The notes: generated by a model from the letters alone, not told the origin. A DNA stretch of 44,262 nucleotides from Clostridia bacterium (GCA_017474125.1 JAFVIF010000028.1:1-44262), one strand, 5' to 3'. Counted from the first letter of the stretch, positions 24,964 to 34,101 are shown. A program made the numbers and translations.

Positions 24964-26757
24964 CTATATAAGCTTTACAAGGTTAAGGGATGAACAAAGT
25001 ATAATTCCTGCTAAAAGGGGGATTAAAACTGCAAGAAGGGTATATTTAATGCTTTCGGTTTCCTTATTTATTGTGAGCAGGGTGGTGGCGCAGGGCCAAT
25101 GGAAAAATGAAAAAAGTATAACGCTCAGACAAGTTATACCGCTCCAGCCGTTTGCTAAAAGAAGCTTTATTATTCTGCCGTTGTCAGCTTCGGCAAGGGT
25201 AGAGGCACCGCTGTATATCATAACGGCCACGGGGAGCACCGTTTCGTTGGCAGGAAAGCCTAAAATAAAGGCGGTGAGTATAACTCCGTCCATACACAAA
25301 ATGCGGCCTACGGGATTTAAAAAATCGGTTATAAGCAATAAAACCGACCTGCCGTTAATGCTTAAAGAGTTAATAAGCCATAAAACAGCACCTGACGGAG
25401 CGGCTACAATAATCGCCCTAATAAGTCCTTTAACCGTTTTGTTAATAAAGGTGTCGATTAAGGTTTTTATAACGTCGGGGCGTTTAAAGGAGGGAAGCTC
25501 TATGACGGGTGCGACACCTTCCTCCTTAAAGAAAACGGATAGAATAAAGGTTATAAGCAGGGTTAAAATAACCGAAATAACAATAAAAAGGGTCAATAGC
25601 ATTGCACCGTAAAGGTGGGTATAGGCGCTTCCCAGCATTACCGAAATTAAAAGAATAACGGTAGGGAATCTGCCGTTGCAGGGAATAAGGCTGTTTGTAA
25701 GTATGGCAATGAGACGACCTTTTTTCGTAGGAATAATTCGGGAGTTCATAACCCCCACAGCGTTACAGCCAAGCCCCATACACATTGTAAGGGCCTGCTT
25801 GCCGGTGCCTCCGCATTTTTTCAGCGCAGGATCAAGGTTATAGGCTATACGGGGTAAAATTCCGCTTTCCTCAAGTAAAGCAAAAAGCGGAAAGAAAATT
25901 GCCATAGGCGGCAGCATTACCGAAATAACGAGTGACAGCACGTTGTAGGCACCGTCAATTAATATGCCCTTTAAATAAAACGGCATATTAATGTAATCAG
26001 CAAAAAGACTCAGCTTATTGCCTAAAAAAATAAAGGCACGGGATAAAAGCTGTGACGGATAGTTTGCCCCCATTACCGTAAGCCACAAAATAATGAGTAA
26101 GAAAAACAGCATAACGGGATAACGGGTATATTTTCCGCAAAGAATTTTATCGATTTTTTTATCACGAGCGTATAGCTTATTCTCACCGTATTTAACGTAT
26201 TTTTTTATAAGCTCGTCTCGGTAAGGCAAAACGGGTACGGTGTTCGGGAGCTTATCTATATACCCGAGAGCTTCCTTAACCTCGTCTGCGCTTCTTTTAA
26301 AAACACCGCCTGTTACGGGAATACAAAGCGCCTTACTAAGCCCTTCTGTATCAATGGTTATGCCTCGCCTTTTTGCCTCATCAAGCATATTAATACAAAG
26401 AATTGCTTTCGGGCAAATCTCAATAACCTCTAACGCAAGCTTTAAATTACGGTATAAATCGGTAGCATCGCAAATTATAAGTACGGCATCGTATTGCTCA
26501 TTTATTAAATAATCCTTGGCTATTTTTTCTTCGGGGGAATTGAAATTCAGGGAATAAATACCGGGTAAATCAACAATACGGTAGCGCTTTTCCTTGGCTT
26601 TATAAATGCCCGTAGCGGTTTCAACGGTTTTGCCCGCCCAGTTTCCCGTATGCTGCCGTTTGCCTGTCAGCTTGTTAAAAAGGGTGCTTTTTCCAACGTT
26701 TGGATTACCCATAAGTATTATTTTTTGTTCGTTCACCTTTTTCACTCTCTTTTGCAC
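24964..26757 (-). CDS. feoB: FeoB-type ferrous iron transporter (short form)
   Basis: A 597-residue protein. The N-terminal G domain shows GNPNVGKSTLFNKLTG (G1), IVDLPGIYSLNFNSPEEKIA (G3) and INMLDEAKRRG (G4). The membrane part has the gate motif GLGCNAVGVMNSRIIPTKKG. It couples GTP hydrolysis to Fe2+ uptake. It is shorter than the usual 650-770 residues, and no feoA is adjacent. The segment after G1 reads QHTGNWAGKTVE where many FeoB have GNWPGVTVE. The start is GTG at 26757; a GTG at 26736 is also possible. It has no obvious promoter and no terminator between it and the oad promoter. Confidence 0.88.
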   Translation of the reverse strand: MQKRVKKVNEQKIILMGNPNVGKSTLFNKLTGKRQHTGNWAGKTVETATGIYKAKEKRYRIVDLPGIYSLNFNSPEEKIAKDYLINEQYDAVLIICDATDLYRNLKLALEVIEICPKAILCINMLDEAKRRGITIDTEGLSKALCIPVTGGVFKRSADEVKEALGYIDKLPNTVPVLPYRDELIKKYVKYGENKLYARDKKIDKILCGKYTRYPVMLFFLLIILWLTVMGANYPSQLLSRAFIFLGNKLSLFADYINMPFYLKGILIDGAYNVLSLVISVMLPPMAIFFPLFALLEESGILPRIAYNLDPALKKCGGTGKQALTMCMGLGCNAVGVMNSRIIPTKKGRLIAILTNSLIPCNGRFPTVILLISVMLGSAYTHLYGAMLLTLFIVISVILTLLITFILSVFFKEEGVAPVIELPSFKRPDVIKTLIDTFINKTVKGLIRAIIVAAPSGAVLWLINSLSINGRSVLLLITDFLNPVGRILCMDGVILTAFILGFPANETVLPVAVMIYSGASTLAEADNGRIIKLLLANGWSGITCLSVILFSFFHWPCATTLLTINKETESIKYTLLAVLIPLLAGIILCSSLNLVKLI

Positions 26758-26803
26758 TTAATATCTTCTTTTACATACTATTCATAAGGATTGTGAACGA
26801 CAC

Positions 26804-26829
26804 AAAAAACGGCTCAAAAGAGCCGTTTT
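26804..26829 (-). terminator. Terminator of the pyruvate kinase gene
   Basis: AAAACGGCTC/GAGCCGTTTT around an AAAA loop, followed by a T-run on the minus strand, 4 bp past the pyk stop. Confidence 0.85.
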
Positions 26830-26832
26830 GAA

Positions 26833-28245
26833 TTAAATGGTATCAATTTTTATGGTGTCGGTATTTCCCGTAGAGCCGTTGGTTATTCCGCCCGTTATAA
26901 TTATTTTATCGCCGTTATTAAGGGATAAAATGCTTTTTGCAGTACGGTTTGCGTTAAAGAAAAGCACGTCGGTGGAATTATAAACCTCGCATTTAGCGGG
27001 AATAACACCCCAAGAAAGGGCAAGCTTTCGGTAGGTTTTTTCGTTGGTGGTAAGACCGATAATATCAACGGGGGAGCGGAAGCGTGATACCATACGTGCA
27101 GTACCTCCCGAAAGGGTGCAGGCCACGATAGCTTTTGCGTTAATATCAATCGCCATAGTGCAGGTGGCATGGGAAACAGCGTCTACCGTGTTACGTATTT
27201 CAAAGGAGCTGTTTTTAAAGCGCTTTGAGTAGTGAATGTTGTTTTCGGTATGCTCGGCAATATCCGACATGGTTTTTACCGTTAACACAGGGTATTTGCC
27301 TGCGGCGGTTTCACCCGACAGCATTATGGCGCTTGTGCCGTCGTAAACTGCGTTTGCAACGTCGGAGATTTCGGCTCTTGTTGGTCGGGGACTGCTTATC
27401 ATAGATTCCAGCATTTCGGTGGCGGTGATTATCCTTTTACCCAACAGTCGGCATTTTGTAATAAGCCTTTTTTGAATGGCAGGCAAGGATTCAAAGGGAA
27501 TTTCCACACCCATATCGCCTCGGCCTATCATAATGCCCTCGCACTCACTGCAGATTTCTTCAATATTATCTATTCCTGCCTGATTTTCTATTTTTGCAAT
27601 AATGCCTATATTATCGCCGCCGTTGGCATTTATAAACTCTTTAACGTCCAACAGATCCTGCTTGCAGGAAACAAACGAGCAGGAAATAAAATCAATATCA
27701 TTATTAATGCCGAAAAGAATATCGCTTTTATCCTGCTCGCTTAAATAAATTTGCTTTAAAACCTTACCGGGGAAGCTCATGCTTTTACGGTCGGAAAGTA
27801 TGCCGCCGATAACCGTTTCGCAAATGGCATCGGTTTCGGTAAGCTCTGTAACACGGAAGGATAAAAGTCCGTTGTTAAGCAGAATTTTATCGCCTACCGA
27901 TAAATCCTTTATAAGGCCCTTATAGGTTACGCTTACTCTTTTTTCGTTTCCTATTATTTCATCGGTGGTAAAGGAAAAAAGGTCGCCGTCCTTAAGCTCT
28001 ATTTTTCCTTTCTCAAAGGTTTTAATGCGGTATTCGGGACCTTTTGTATCAAGCATTATTGCAATTGGTAAATCCATTTCCGTTCTTATTTTTTTAATAA
28101 GGTCAATGCGTTGCTTATGGTCGTCGTAGGTGCCGTGGGAAAAGTTTAGACGGGCAACGTTCATACCGGCTTTACACATTTCCTTTAAAACGCTTTCGTC
28201 GGTGCAGGCAGGGCCTATGGTACAAATGATTTTGGTTTTTCGCAT
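26833..28245 (-). CDS. pyk: Pyruvate kinase
   Basis: A 470-residue enzyme making ATP and pyruvate from phosphoenolpyruvate. MRKTKIICTIGPACTDE, MNVARLNFSHGTYDDH, MIGRGDMGVEIPFE and TATEMLESMI are family signatures. It is the short form without the extra C-terminal domain common in Bacilli. The ATG at 28245 was chosen over 28254, because AAGGA overlaps the latter and sits 8 bases before the former. A terminator hairpin ends only about 9-18 bases before the start codon, so expression may depend on read-through. Confidence 0.95.
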   Translation of the reverse strand: MRKTKIICTIGPACTDESVLKEMCKAGMNVARLNFSHGTYDDHKQRIDLIKKIRTEMDLPIAIMLDTKGPEYRIKTFEKGKIELKDGDLFSFTTDEIIGNEKRVSVTYKGLIKDLSVGDKILLNNGLLSFRVTELTETDAICETVIGGILSDRKSMSFPGKVLKQIYLSEQDKSDILFGINNDIDFISCSFVSCKQDLLDVKEFINANGGDNIGIIAKIENQAGIDNIEEICSECEGIMIGRGDMGVEIPFESLPAIQKRLITKCRLLGKRIITATEMLESMISSPRPTRAEISDVANAVYDGTSAIMLSGETAAGKYPVLTVKTMSDIAEHTENNIHYSKRFKNSSFEIRNTVDAVSHATCTMAIDINAKAIVACTLSGGTARMVSRFRSPVDIIGLTTNEKTYRKLALSWGVIPAKCEVYNSTDVLFFNANRTAKSILSLNNGDKIIITGGITNGSTGNTDTIKIDTI

Positions 28246-28262
28246 AACAGTCATCCTTTTTT

Positions 28263-28301
28263 TAAAAAACTAAGCCGACGGAAATTATTTCCATCGGCTC
28301 A
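28263..28301 (-). terminator. Terminator or attenuator between the oadB2 unit and pyk
   Basis: AGCCGA-c-GGAAA (28273-28284) pairs with TTTCC-a-TCGGCT (to 28299) with one mismatch. On the minus strand the stem runs into TTAGTTTTTTAAA. The T-run is followed at once by the pyk ribosome site, with no room for a promoter. Confidence 0.7.
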
Positions 28302-28306
28302 TCGTT

Positions 28307-28447
28307 TTATTTCTTTTTGCTTTCAATATTGTTTATAAGCTTATTAAGTCCGCCGGTAACAAGAATAATAATTCCTATTACGATTATTATTGCCAGCATA
28401 CCCTTTCCCATATACGGGAGATATTTTACAAAGTTCATCCAATTCAT
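28307..28447 (-). CDS. 46-residue single-pass membrane protein, gamma-like partner of the second OadB
   Basis: A short frame with an excellent GGAGG site (28457-28461) overlapping the oadB2 stop. The product begins MNWMNFVKYLPYMGKG, has one strongly hydrophobic helix (about residues 18-31, AIIIVIGIIILV) and ends in a basic tail, NNIESKKK. Its size, topology and position fit a minimal gamma subunit or small stabilising subunit of the decarboxylase pump, although it lacks the long linker and C-terminal helix of the OadG at 24504. The assignment is inferred from context. Confidence 0.75.
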   Translation of the reverse strand: MNWMNFVKYLPYMGKGMLAIIIVIGIIILVTGGLNKLINNIESKKK

Positions 28448-28460
28448 ATTTTGTTACCTC

Positions 28461-29594
28461 CTAATGCATAAAGAAGTTGAGGATAAGCGCGCCTGCAATA
28501 ACAGAGGCTATCTGACCCGAAACGTTTACACCTATAGAATGCATAAGCAGGAAGTTCTGAGGATCTTCCTTTAAGCCCATTTTGTGAACGATTCTGCCTG
28601 ACATGGGGAATGCCGAAATACCGGCCGCACCAATCATCGGGTTCATCTTTTCCTTTAAGAAAAGATTTAAGAACTTGGCGAAAAGAACGCCGCCTGCGGT
28701 GTCAACGATAAATGCAATAAGTCCGAGACCGAGAATAAGAAGGGTTTCCTTTTTGAGGAACTTTTCTGCAACCATCTGAGAAGCAACGCTTATTCCGAGG
28801 AAAATGGTAATAAGGTTTGCAAGTACGTTTTGTGCAGTATCGGAAAGGGAATCGAGCACTCCGCATTCTCTGATAAGGTTACCGAACATAAGCGAACCGA
28901 TAAGGGAAGCAGCAGAGGGAGCGATAACGCAGGAAATAAGGGTAACAACAATGGGGAAGAGTATCTTAGTGGTTTTAGAAACGTTTGCAGGCTTATAGGG
29001 CATACGAATCATACGTTCCTTCTTGGTTGTTAAAGCCTTAATAACAGGAGGCTGAATAATGGGAACGAGAGCCATATAGGAATATGCCGCAACCATTATA
29101 GCGCCCTTATAGTTAGAGTCAAGCTTTTCGGCAACAACTATAGAGGTAGGACCGTCAGCCGCACCGATAATAGCAATAGAAGCGGCGTCGTTCTCCGCAA
29201 AGAATACGCTTGCGAGACAAAGGGTAAAGAAAATACCAAACTGTGCCGCGGCACCGAAAAGCATTAATTTAGGATTGCTCAGCACGGGGCCGAAGTCAAT
29301 CATAGCGCCGATGCCTATAAAGAGAAGCAGGGGGAAAAGCTCGTTAGAGATACCTGCATTAAAAAGCGTGGTTAAAAAGCCCGGCTCTGCGGCTTCACCG
29401 ATAGCTGCAGAATGAGGAAAGTTAACAAGAATGGTACCGAAGCCCATAGGGAGAAGCAGAGTAGGCTCCATTTCCTTCTTGATAGCGAGGAAAACGAGGG
29501 TGCCGCCTATAATCCACATAACAATTTGCTGCCAGGTTATCTGACTTGCAAATTCCCAAAGAAATCCGAAGGTATTTACTAAGAAATCCAACAA
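28461..29594 (-). CDS. Second Na+-translocating decarboxylase beta subunit
   Basis: A 377-residue polytopic protein of the OadB family and of normal length. IAIIGAADGPTSIVVAEK carries the key Asp, and NPMIGAAGISAFPMSGR keeps the Asn, Gly, Ser and Arg that line the Na+ path. It differs widely from the OadB at 22572 and lacks the N-terminal extension. No alpha subunit or biotin carrier is adjacent, so it must borrow them or serve another decarboxylase (such as glutaconyl-CoA or methylmalonyl-CoA decarboxylase). The start is TTG at 29594, 6 bases after AAGGAG. Confidence 0.9.
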   Translation of the reverse strand: MLDFLVNTFGFLWEFASQITWQQIVMWIIGGTLVFLAIKKEMEPTLLLPMGFGTILVNFPHSAAIGEAAEPGFLTTLFNAGISNELFPLLLFIGIGAMIDFGPVLSNPKLMLFGAAAQFGIFFTLCLASVFFAENDAASIAIIGAADGPTSIVVAEKLDSNYKGAIMVAAYSYMALVPIIQPPVIKALTTKKERMIRMPYKPANVSKTTKILFPIVVTLISCVIAPSAASLIGSLMFGNLIRECGVLDSLSDTAQNVLANLITIFLGISVASQMVAEKFLKKETLLILGLGLIAFIVDTAGGVLFAKFLNLFLKEKMNPMIGAAGISAFPMSGRIVHKMGLKEDPQNFLLMHSIGVNVSGQIASVIAGALILNFFMH

Positions 29595-29627
29595 AAGTCA
29601 CTCCTTAAATAGTTTTTGACTTTACAT

Positions 29628-29656
29628 ATTTTAATATAGGTAAGGGATTTTGTCAA
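29628..29656 (-). promoter_or_regulatory. Promoter of the oadB2 unit
   Basis: On the minus strand TTGACA (29651-29656), 17 bp, TAAAAT (29628-29633), directly after the preceding terminator. Confidence 0.75.
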
Positions 29657-29659
29657 TGT

Positions 29660-29697
29660 AAAAAGCTTGTTTTCATGGAGAAAACAAGCTTTTTTTG
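29660..29697 (-). terminator. Terminator of the DUF5107/TPR gene
   Basis: A stem of about 15 bp (29660-29674 with 29680-29694), with T-rich 3' arm on both strands, lies 15 bp past the stop. Confidence 0.85.
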
Positions 29698-29711
29698 GTA
29701 ATATTTTAATA

Positions 29712-32700
29712 TTACTTCATAAAGCGGTGGGTGCCGTTTAACACCTTGGCACCTTCGTTTATGAGAGCGTTATAGTATTTTGCGCGGGCAACCTCTGCTT
29801 TTTCGGGATAGGAAATAAAGAAGGGGGTTGCACTGAAGTATCCCGAATCAACACGTGCCTTTTCGGTATTCCAAACAGCCATATATTTATTCATATAAGA
29901 ATAGGCTTCGGCAGTCATACCTATATTCAGCATAGAAAGAGCCTGATAGCAGGGAAGAGAGGGAAGGTGCATATTAGAGAAGAAGTCGATATCAAGACCG
30001 ATTATATAGTCGAAAATCTCCTTAGCCTCATCAGCCTTTCCTAAGTGAATAAGACAAAGAGCCTCGTTGTACTTAGAAGGAATAATGGGGCCTACCTGCC
30101 ATAGTCCTGCGCCAAGGTTATCGGGAATAACCTGAGCGGTGCGGAATTCCTTAATTGCTTCGGCAAAATTGCCTTCCTCATAAAGGCGATTACCAATACC
30201 GTAATGTGCGGCGATGTGCTGCTTGGCAACTATGGTTTCTCCGCCCTCGCAGGGTATAAAGTCGTGATTATTAATAAGGTAAAGTGCCTTTTCGTAATCA
30301 CCTGCGCGGTTAGCGGCAATAGCCCATTCGGTAACAATGTCGTCACGTGCCGCCTTAAGGTCGGGTACAAGTGCGGCAATGGTCTTAACCGATTCTTCTG
30401 CATCGGCACCGGTAAGGTTTAAGAGATAAGCAAGCTCGTAAACGAGCTGTTCACAATCGGAATTTAACTCAGCGGCCTTTTTAAGAGCTTCAATTGCTCC
30501 GCTTGTGTCACCGTTTTTCCAAAGAGAAACAGCGTTTGCTCTTACAGCCTGCCAACCGTTACAGGTTTTCCAAAGCTGCTCAGCCTTAGTATAACGCTTT
30601 TGAGCAAAATGCAGACAACCGAGCAAATAACGGAAGTCGTTTTCGTTTTCGTATGCATTAAGAGCGGCAATTTCTTCAAAACGGAAGGGGAAGGTGCGAT
30701 GAGCAAAGCTTGCAGCTTCAGGCTTGCCTATATAGCATGCAAGGGAAGGAGCAACATCCTTTGTGTACAGAGGAACAGCGCTTAGAAGCTCCATTGCTTC
30801 GGCAGTGTAGCCGGCGGCGGTAAGGTCGAAGGCTAAATCCATACAGGTTTGGCTCATAGAAGACTTAAGTGCGCCGTAGAATTCATCCTTGCTGATTTTT
30901 CCGAGAATTACGGCAACGTAGCGTGCAAGGTGGTTAAGAGGATCACGCTTTAACAGGGCATCAATTCTCTTTTCAGCCATTTCTGTATTTCCGAGCTTTA
31001 ATTCTGCAAGTGCGGCAATGGGAGCGGCAAGAGGATTGCGATCGCCCTTGTCAAGAGCCTTGTCGGCACAGAAAATACTGCCTTCAAAGTCACCCTTTTT
31101 GGCATCAAGGAGAGCGGCTCTGGTCATAGCACAGGAAATGCTGTCGTTATTCCAAGCCGCTTTTCTGAAGTGGTTATAAGCCTCCTCGTCATAGCCGAGC
31201 ATAGATTTTGCATAACCTAAAAGATAATGGATTTTTCCGCTTTCCATTTCGGTGTTGTATTTTGTGTGAGCAGTTGCGGCCTTGGTAAGGTATTCAATAG
31301 CCTCGGCAAAATCATTTCTTCTGCAGGCGGTTTCGCCTAAAGCTGTAAGAGAAGGAATGTGGTTTTCGTCAATTTCCAAAGCGCGCTTAAAATAAGCATC
31401 GGGGTCGGCAATTGGGTCGCGGAACTGCATATAGTGGAGTCCTGCAAGATAAAGTCCCTGAGCGGTATTAAGCTCGTTAGGCATTTCAACCTCGGGGAAT
31501 AATTCGGGTAACTGCTTTTTAACGTGGGGAGCGTAATCGTAGCTAAGAATACCTTCAACCTCTACCGAGTAGCAGTCGGCGGTAAAGTCGCCGGTTAAGG
31601 TTAAAACCTCGCCTGCAATAAGATCGGCCGTGGTGTCAAGAACAAGCTTTTCGCCGTTCTTAACAGTTATGCGGCAAGCCTTTTTGTCGCAGGTGGGCTG
31701 AATTTTAAGAACGCCGTCCTCCATACGGATTGCACCGTTAAGGTTAGCGTAGGAGGGCACACCCAAGGCGGCAAGAGGATACCAGAACTGGGAGAACTGC
31801 TTAACCTCGTAAGGCTCAAGCCAAGAAAAGTCAGGCTGGTTATCGGAATAAGAGCCTGCCATAAGCTCGGCATAAGCGCCGTCGGTATCGGTAAGGGCTC
31901 TTTCCCAGGACTCGGAAAGCTGGTTGTAGCCCCAAGTAAACATTTTTTTGCCAACTGCGGTATGGTGGTCGCCGATATGTACTACACCACAGCCTATGCC
32001 GTTATCAAAGCCGCCGAAATAATCGTGCTTAGATGCGGCTGAGAAGTAAGAGGTTGCAGGCTTAGTATTAAAATGCTTGCTTATGTCAACGCCGCCCTTT
32101 TCAAATACGAAGCCGTTAAAGCTTCCCTTTGCAATGGGGTAGCTTGTAGCACTTCTTCTGTAGTGGAAGCGAACGAAGTCAACGTCGTCGGGGAAGAATA
32201 TTTCGTAATCCTTATTTACGGGAACAGCGGTGTTTTCCCACCATAAAAAGCTCTTTCTGAGGGCTGTACGGTTGGCAACAACCATTCTTGTTTCAAAGTA
32301 AGATTTATCGGGCTCTACGCAAATACCCACCATACCCTTCATACGGTCAATGGGGTCGTGCTCGGAAAGCCATACTATAACGCCGCCGGTAGCGGTGCGT
32401 TCAATGTAATGGTCAACGGGCATAAAGGTAGAGGGACGATGATGGTAGGGCCAGTTAAATTCAACGCCGCCTGAAATCCAAGAACCAAGCGCACCTATAA
32501 GAGCAGGCTTAATTACGTGCTGCTTATAGAAGAAATCATAACCGGTGATTTTATCCTTTGCAGAATAAATTCTACCGCCGATTTCGGGGAGAATAACAAG
32601 CTCAATATACTTGTTCTGAATTTTAATTGCCTTGTATTCCTTGGCGTATTTAACCTTGCTTCTTGTTTTAATAACTACCTTATTTGGGTAGGGGTTACCG

Positions 32701-32816
32701 CTGGAACGCTGATGAACTCGGCTGTCGGCAAACATAGGTAATTCTTCACAGGGGGATTCATCGTAGGTGTCTATAACTATAGGTTCTTCGACACAGAGAA
32801 CTTTTTCGAAACTCAT
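29712..32816 (-). CDS. DUF5107 and TPR-repeat protein, probable glycan enzyme
   Basis: A 1034-residue protein without signal peptide. The N-terminal part (about residues 55-370) matches DUF5107: VILPEIGGRIYSAKDKITGY, GGVEFNWPYHHRPSTFMPVD and SGGVEFNW-type beta-galactosidase-small-domain-like segments. The rest (about 450-1020) is a long array of TPR-like helical repeats such as AIEYLTKAATAHTKYN and AIKEFRTAQVIPDN. Proteins of this architecture occur in carbohydrate-use loci and are predicted to bind or cleave sugars; the activity is not known to me. The ATG has AAGGAG. The divergent regulator at 32947 probably controls it. Confidence 0.85.
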   Translation of the reverse strand: MSFEKVLCVEEPIVIDTYDESPCEELPMFADSRVHQRSSGNPYPNKVVIKTRSKVKYAKEYKAIKIQNKYIELVILPEIGGRIYSAKDKITGYDFFYKQHVIKPALIGALGSWISGGVEFNWPYHHRPSTFMPVDHYIERTATGGVIVWLSEHDPIDRMKGMVGICVEPDKSYFETRMVVANRTALRKSFLWWENTAVPVNKDYEIFFPDDVDFVRFHYRRSATSYPIAKGSFNGFVFEKGGVDISKHFNTKPATSYFSAASKHDYFGGFDNGIGCGVVHIGDHHTAVGKKMFTWGYNQLSESWERALTDTDGAYAELMAGSYSDNQPDFSWLEPYEVKQFSQFWYPLAALGVPSYANLNGAIRMEDGVLKIQPTCDKKACRITVKNGEKLVLDTTADLIAGEVLTLTGDFTADCYSVEVEGILSYDYAPHVKKQLPELFPEVEMPNELNTAQGLYLAGLHYMQFRDPIADPDAYFKRALEIDENHIPSLTALGETACRRNDFAEAIEYLTKAATAHTKYNTEMESGKIHYLLGYAKSMLGYDEEAYNHFRKAAWNNDSISCAMTRAALLDAKKGDFEGSIFCADKALDKGDRNPLAAPIAALAELKLGNTEMAEKRIDALLKRDPLNHLARYVAVILGKISKDEFYGALKSSMSQTCMDLAFDLTAAGYTAEAMELLSAVPLYTKDVAPSLACYIGKPEAASFAHRTFPFRFEEIAALNAYENENDFRYLLGCLHFAQKRYTKAEQLWKTCNGWQAVRANAVSLWKNGDTSGAIEALKKAAELNSDCEQLVYELAYLLNLTGADAEESVKTIAALVPDLKAARDDIVTEWAIAANRAGDYEKALYLINNHDFIPCEGGETIVAKQHIAAHYGIGNRLYEEGNFAEAIKEFRTAQVIPDNLGAGLWQVGPIIPSKYNEALCLIHLGKADEAKEIFDYIIGLDIDFFSNMHLPSLPCYQALSMLNIGMTAEAYSYMNKYMAVWNTEKARVDSGYFSATPFFISYPEKAEVARAKYYNALINEGAKVLNGTHRFMK

Positions 32817-32848
32817 ATGCTTTAACTCCTTTTAAAGATTATGCTTTT

Positions 32849-32877
32849 ATTGTAAAATATCATTCAGTAATTCACAA
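32849..32877 (-). promoter_or_regulatory. Promoter of the DUF5107/TPR gene
   Basis: On the minus strand TTGTGA (32872-32877), 17 bp, TACAAT (32849-32854). The opposing promoter for the regulator is not clear; TATTTT near 32930 is a weak candidate. Confidence 0.6.
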
Positions 32878-32946
32878 CACAATAATTAAAAGAAAAAATA
32901 CTTTTATTTTTGGGTGAAGTATGGTATTTTAAAATTGGTGATTAAA

Positions 32947-34044
32947 ATGAAGGTATACGTATATATTGACCCCGAGTATAACGGCTCGGTGTGGTGCTCG
33001 CAAACGCTTAAGGGCTTAAGCAGTGAGGCGGCAAAGCGCCATTACGGGGTTTACTTTTTGGAAAACGAGGATATTCTTTCGGTAAATCTCGATAAGGTTT
33101 ACGGTGAAGAGGAACGAAGAGTGCTTATAGTTCTTACCACCCGTGTTATAACCGACGGCCGTTTCTACGACCATTTTGCAAAAAACGGCGTTTCGCTTCT
33201 TTTTGTCAATCATCAAAGTGATTTGTCGGCCGATAACTATTCGAATATTCTTGTGGACTACCGCGAAGGTATGGCGGAGGTAATCAGGTATCTTTCTGCC
33301 TGTAATAAGGAGAGTACCGCTCTTTTTGCCATTAACCCGGCTTCCTCCACCGACCAAATCAAAAAGGAATACTTTTTATCGGTGGCATTAAAAAGTGAAA
33401 ACGATATTATTTATAATAACGGCTCCCTTGATGAGTGCTGTGAGAAATTCGGAAAGGGCGAAAAGTACGATTCGGTTATATGCGCCAATGATGTTGCAGC
33501 ATACTGCCTTATGAATTATTTAAGAAAAAAAGGGATTAGTATACCGGGTGATATTTACGTGGTATCCTTCGGAGATTCACTTTTGTCACAGCTCGGTTCT
33601 CCCTCTCTTACGACTATTTCGGTAGACCATACCCGCCTTGGCCGTCAAGCGCTTCACGCCTATTCATATTTATATAAAAGAAGCAACGGAATAAGGACAA
33701 GTGTTTACGTTACACCCGTGCTGAACGTAAGGGAAAGCACCGACAATAGAAAGGTGAGCCTTAAGGAGCGCGTCACCGTAGGCACCACTGTTAACGACCC
33801 AATGTACAGCGATGCTACCGCAAAGCGCATTTTAAACCTTGAAACAATGCTTGCCTCCTGCGATGAAAACGATTTTAAAATACTAAAAAGCATAAACGAG
33901 GGGAAAACCTATTCCACAATTTCGGAAGAACTTTTTATGTCGGAAAAAACCGTTTCCTACCGCGTTTCCTGTATGCGCAGTATTTTGGGCTGCTCCACTA
34001 AGGAGGAGCTTTGTGAAATAGTATCGGAGCATATAAATTTATAA
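32947..34044 (+). CDS. Regulator with LacI-like sensor domain and C-terminal LuxR-type HTH
   Basis: A 365-residue protein. Residues 1-270 look like the periplasmic-binding-protein fold of LacI regulators: VICANDVAAYCLMNYLRKKG, then ISIPGDIYVVSFGDS and SLTTISVDHTRLGRQA. The C terminus (about 300-365) holds a LuxR-type helix-turn-helix, EGKTYSTISEELFMSEKTVS then YRVSCMRSILGCSTKEEL. LacI proteins carry their HTH at the N terminus, so the order is reversed. The ATG at 32947 (MKVYVYID) has GGTGAT upstream; an earlier in-frame start at 32914 has none. It is divergent from the DUF5107 gene and likely senses a sugar. Confidence 0.85.
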   Translation: MKVYVYIDPEYNGSVWCSQTLKGLSSEAAKRHYGVYFLENEDILSVNLDKVYGEEERRVLIVLTTRVITDGRFYDHFAKNGVSLLFVNHQSDLSADNYSNILVDYREGMAEVIRYLSACNKESTALFAINPASSTDQIKKEYFLSVALKSENDIIYNNGSLDECCEKFGKGEKYDSVICANDVAAYCLMNYLRKKGISIPGDIYVVSFGDSLLSQLGSPSLTTISVDHTRLGRQALHAYSYLYKRSNGIRTSVYVTPVLNVRESTDNRKVSLKERVTVGTTVNDPMYSDATAKRILNLETMLASCDENDFKILKSINEGKTYSTISEELFMSEKTVSYRVSCMRSILGCSTKEELCEIVSEHINL

Positions 34045-34061
34045 AGTGTAGCTAAAAAAAT

Positions 34062-34098
34062 AAACAGGGAGCTTTCAAAGGAGAAGGCTTCCTGTTTT
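34062..34098. terminator. Bidirectional terminator, regulator / gtrA-like
   Basis: AAACAGGGAGC (34062-34072) and GCTTCCTGTTT (34087-34097) form a stem with one mismatch, flanked by A- and T-runs, between convergent genes. Confidence 0.7.
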
Positions 34099-34101
34099 GC
34101 T

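Noticed and set aside
24884-25612. 242-codon plus-strand open frame
   Set aside because: It lies opposite feoB, whose membrane motifs are clear, and has no ribosome site or recognisable domain.
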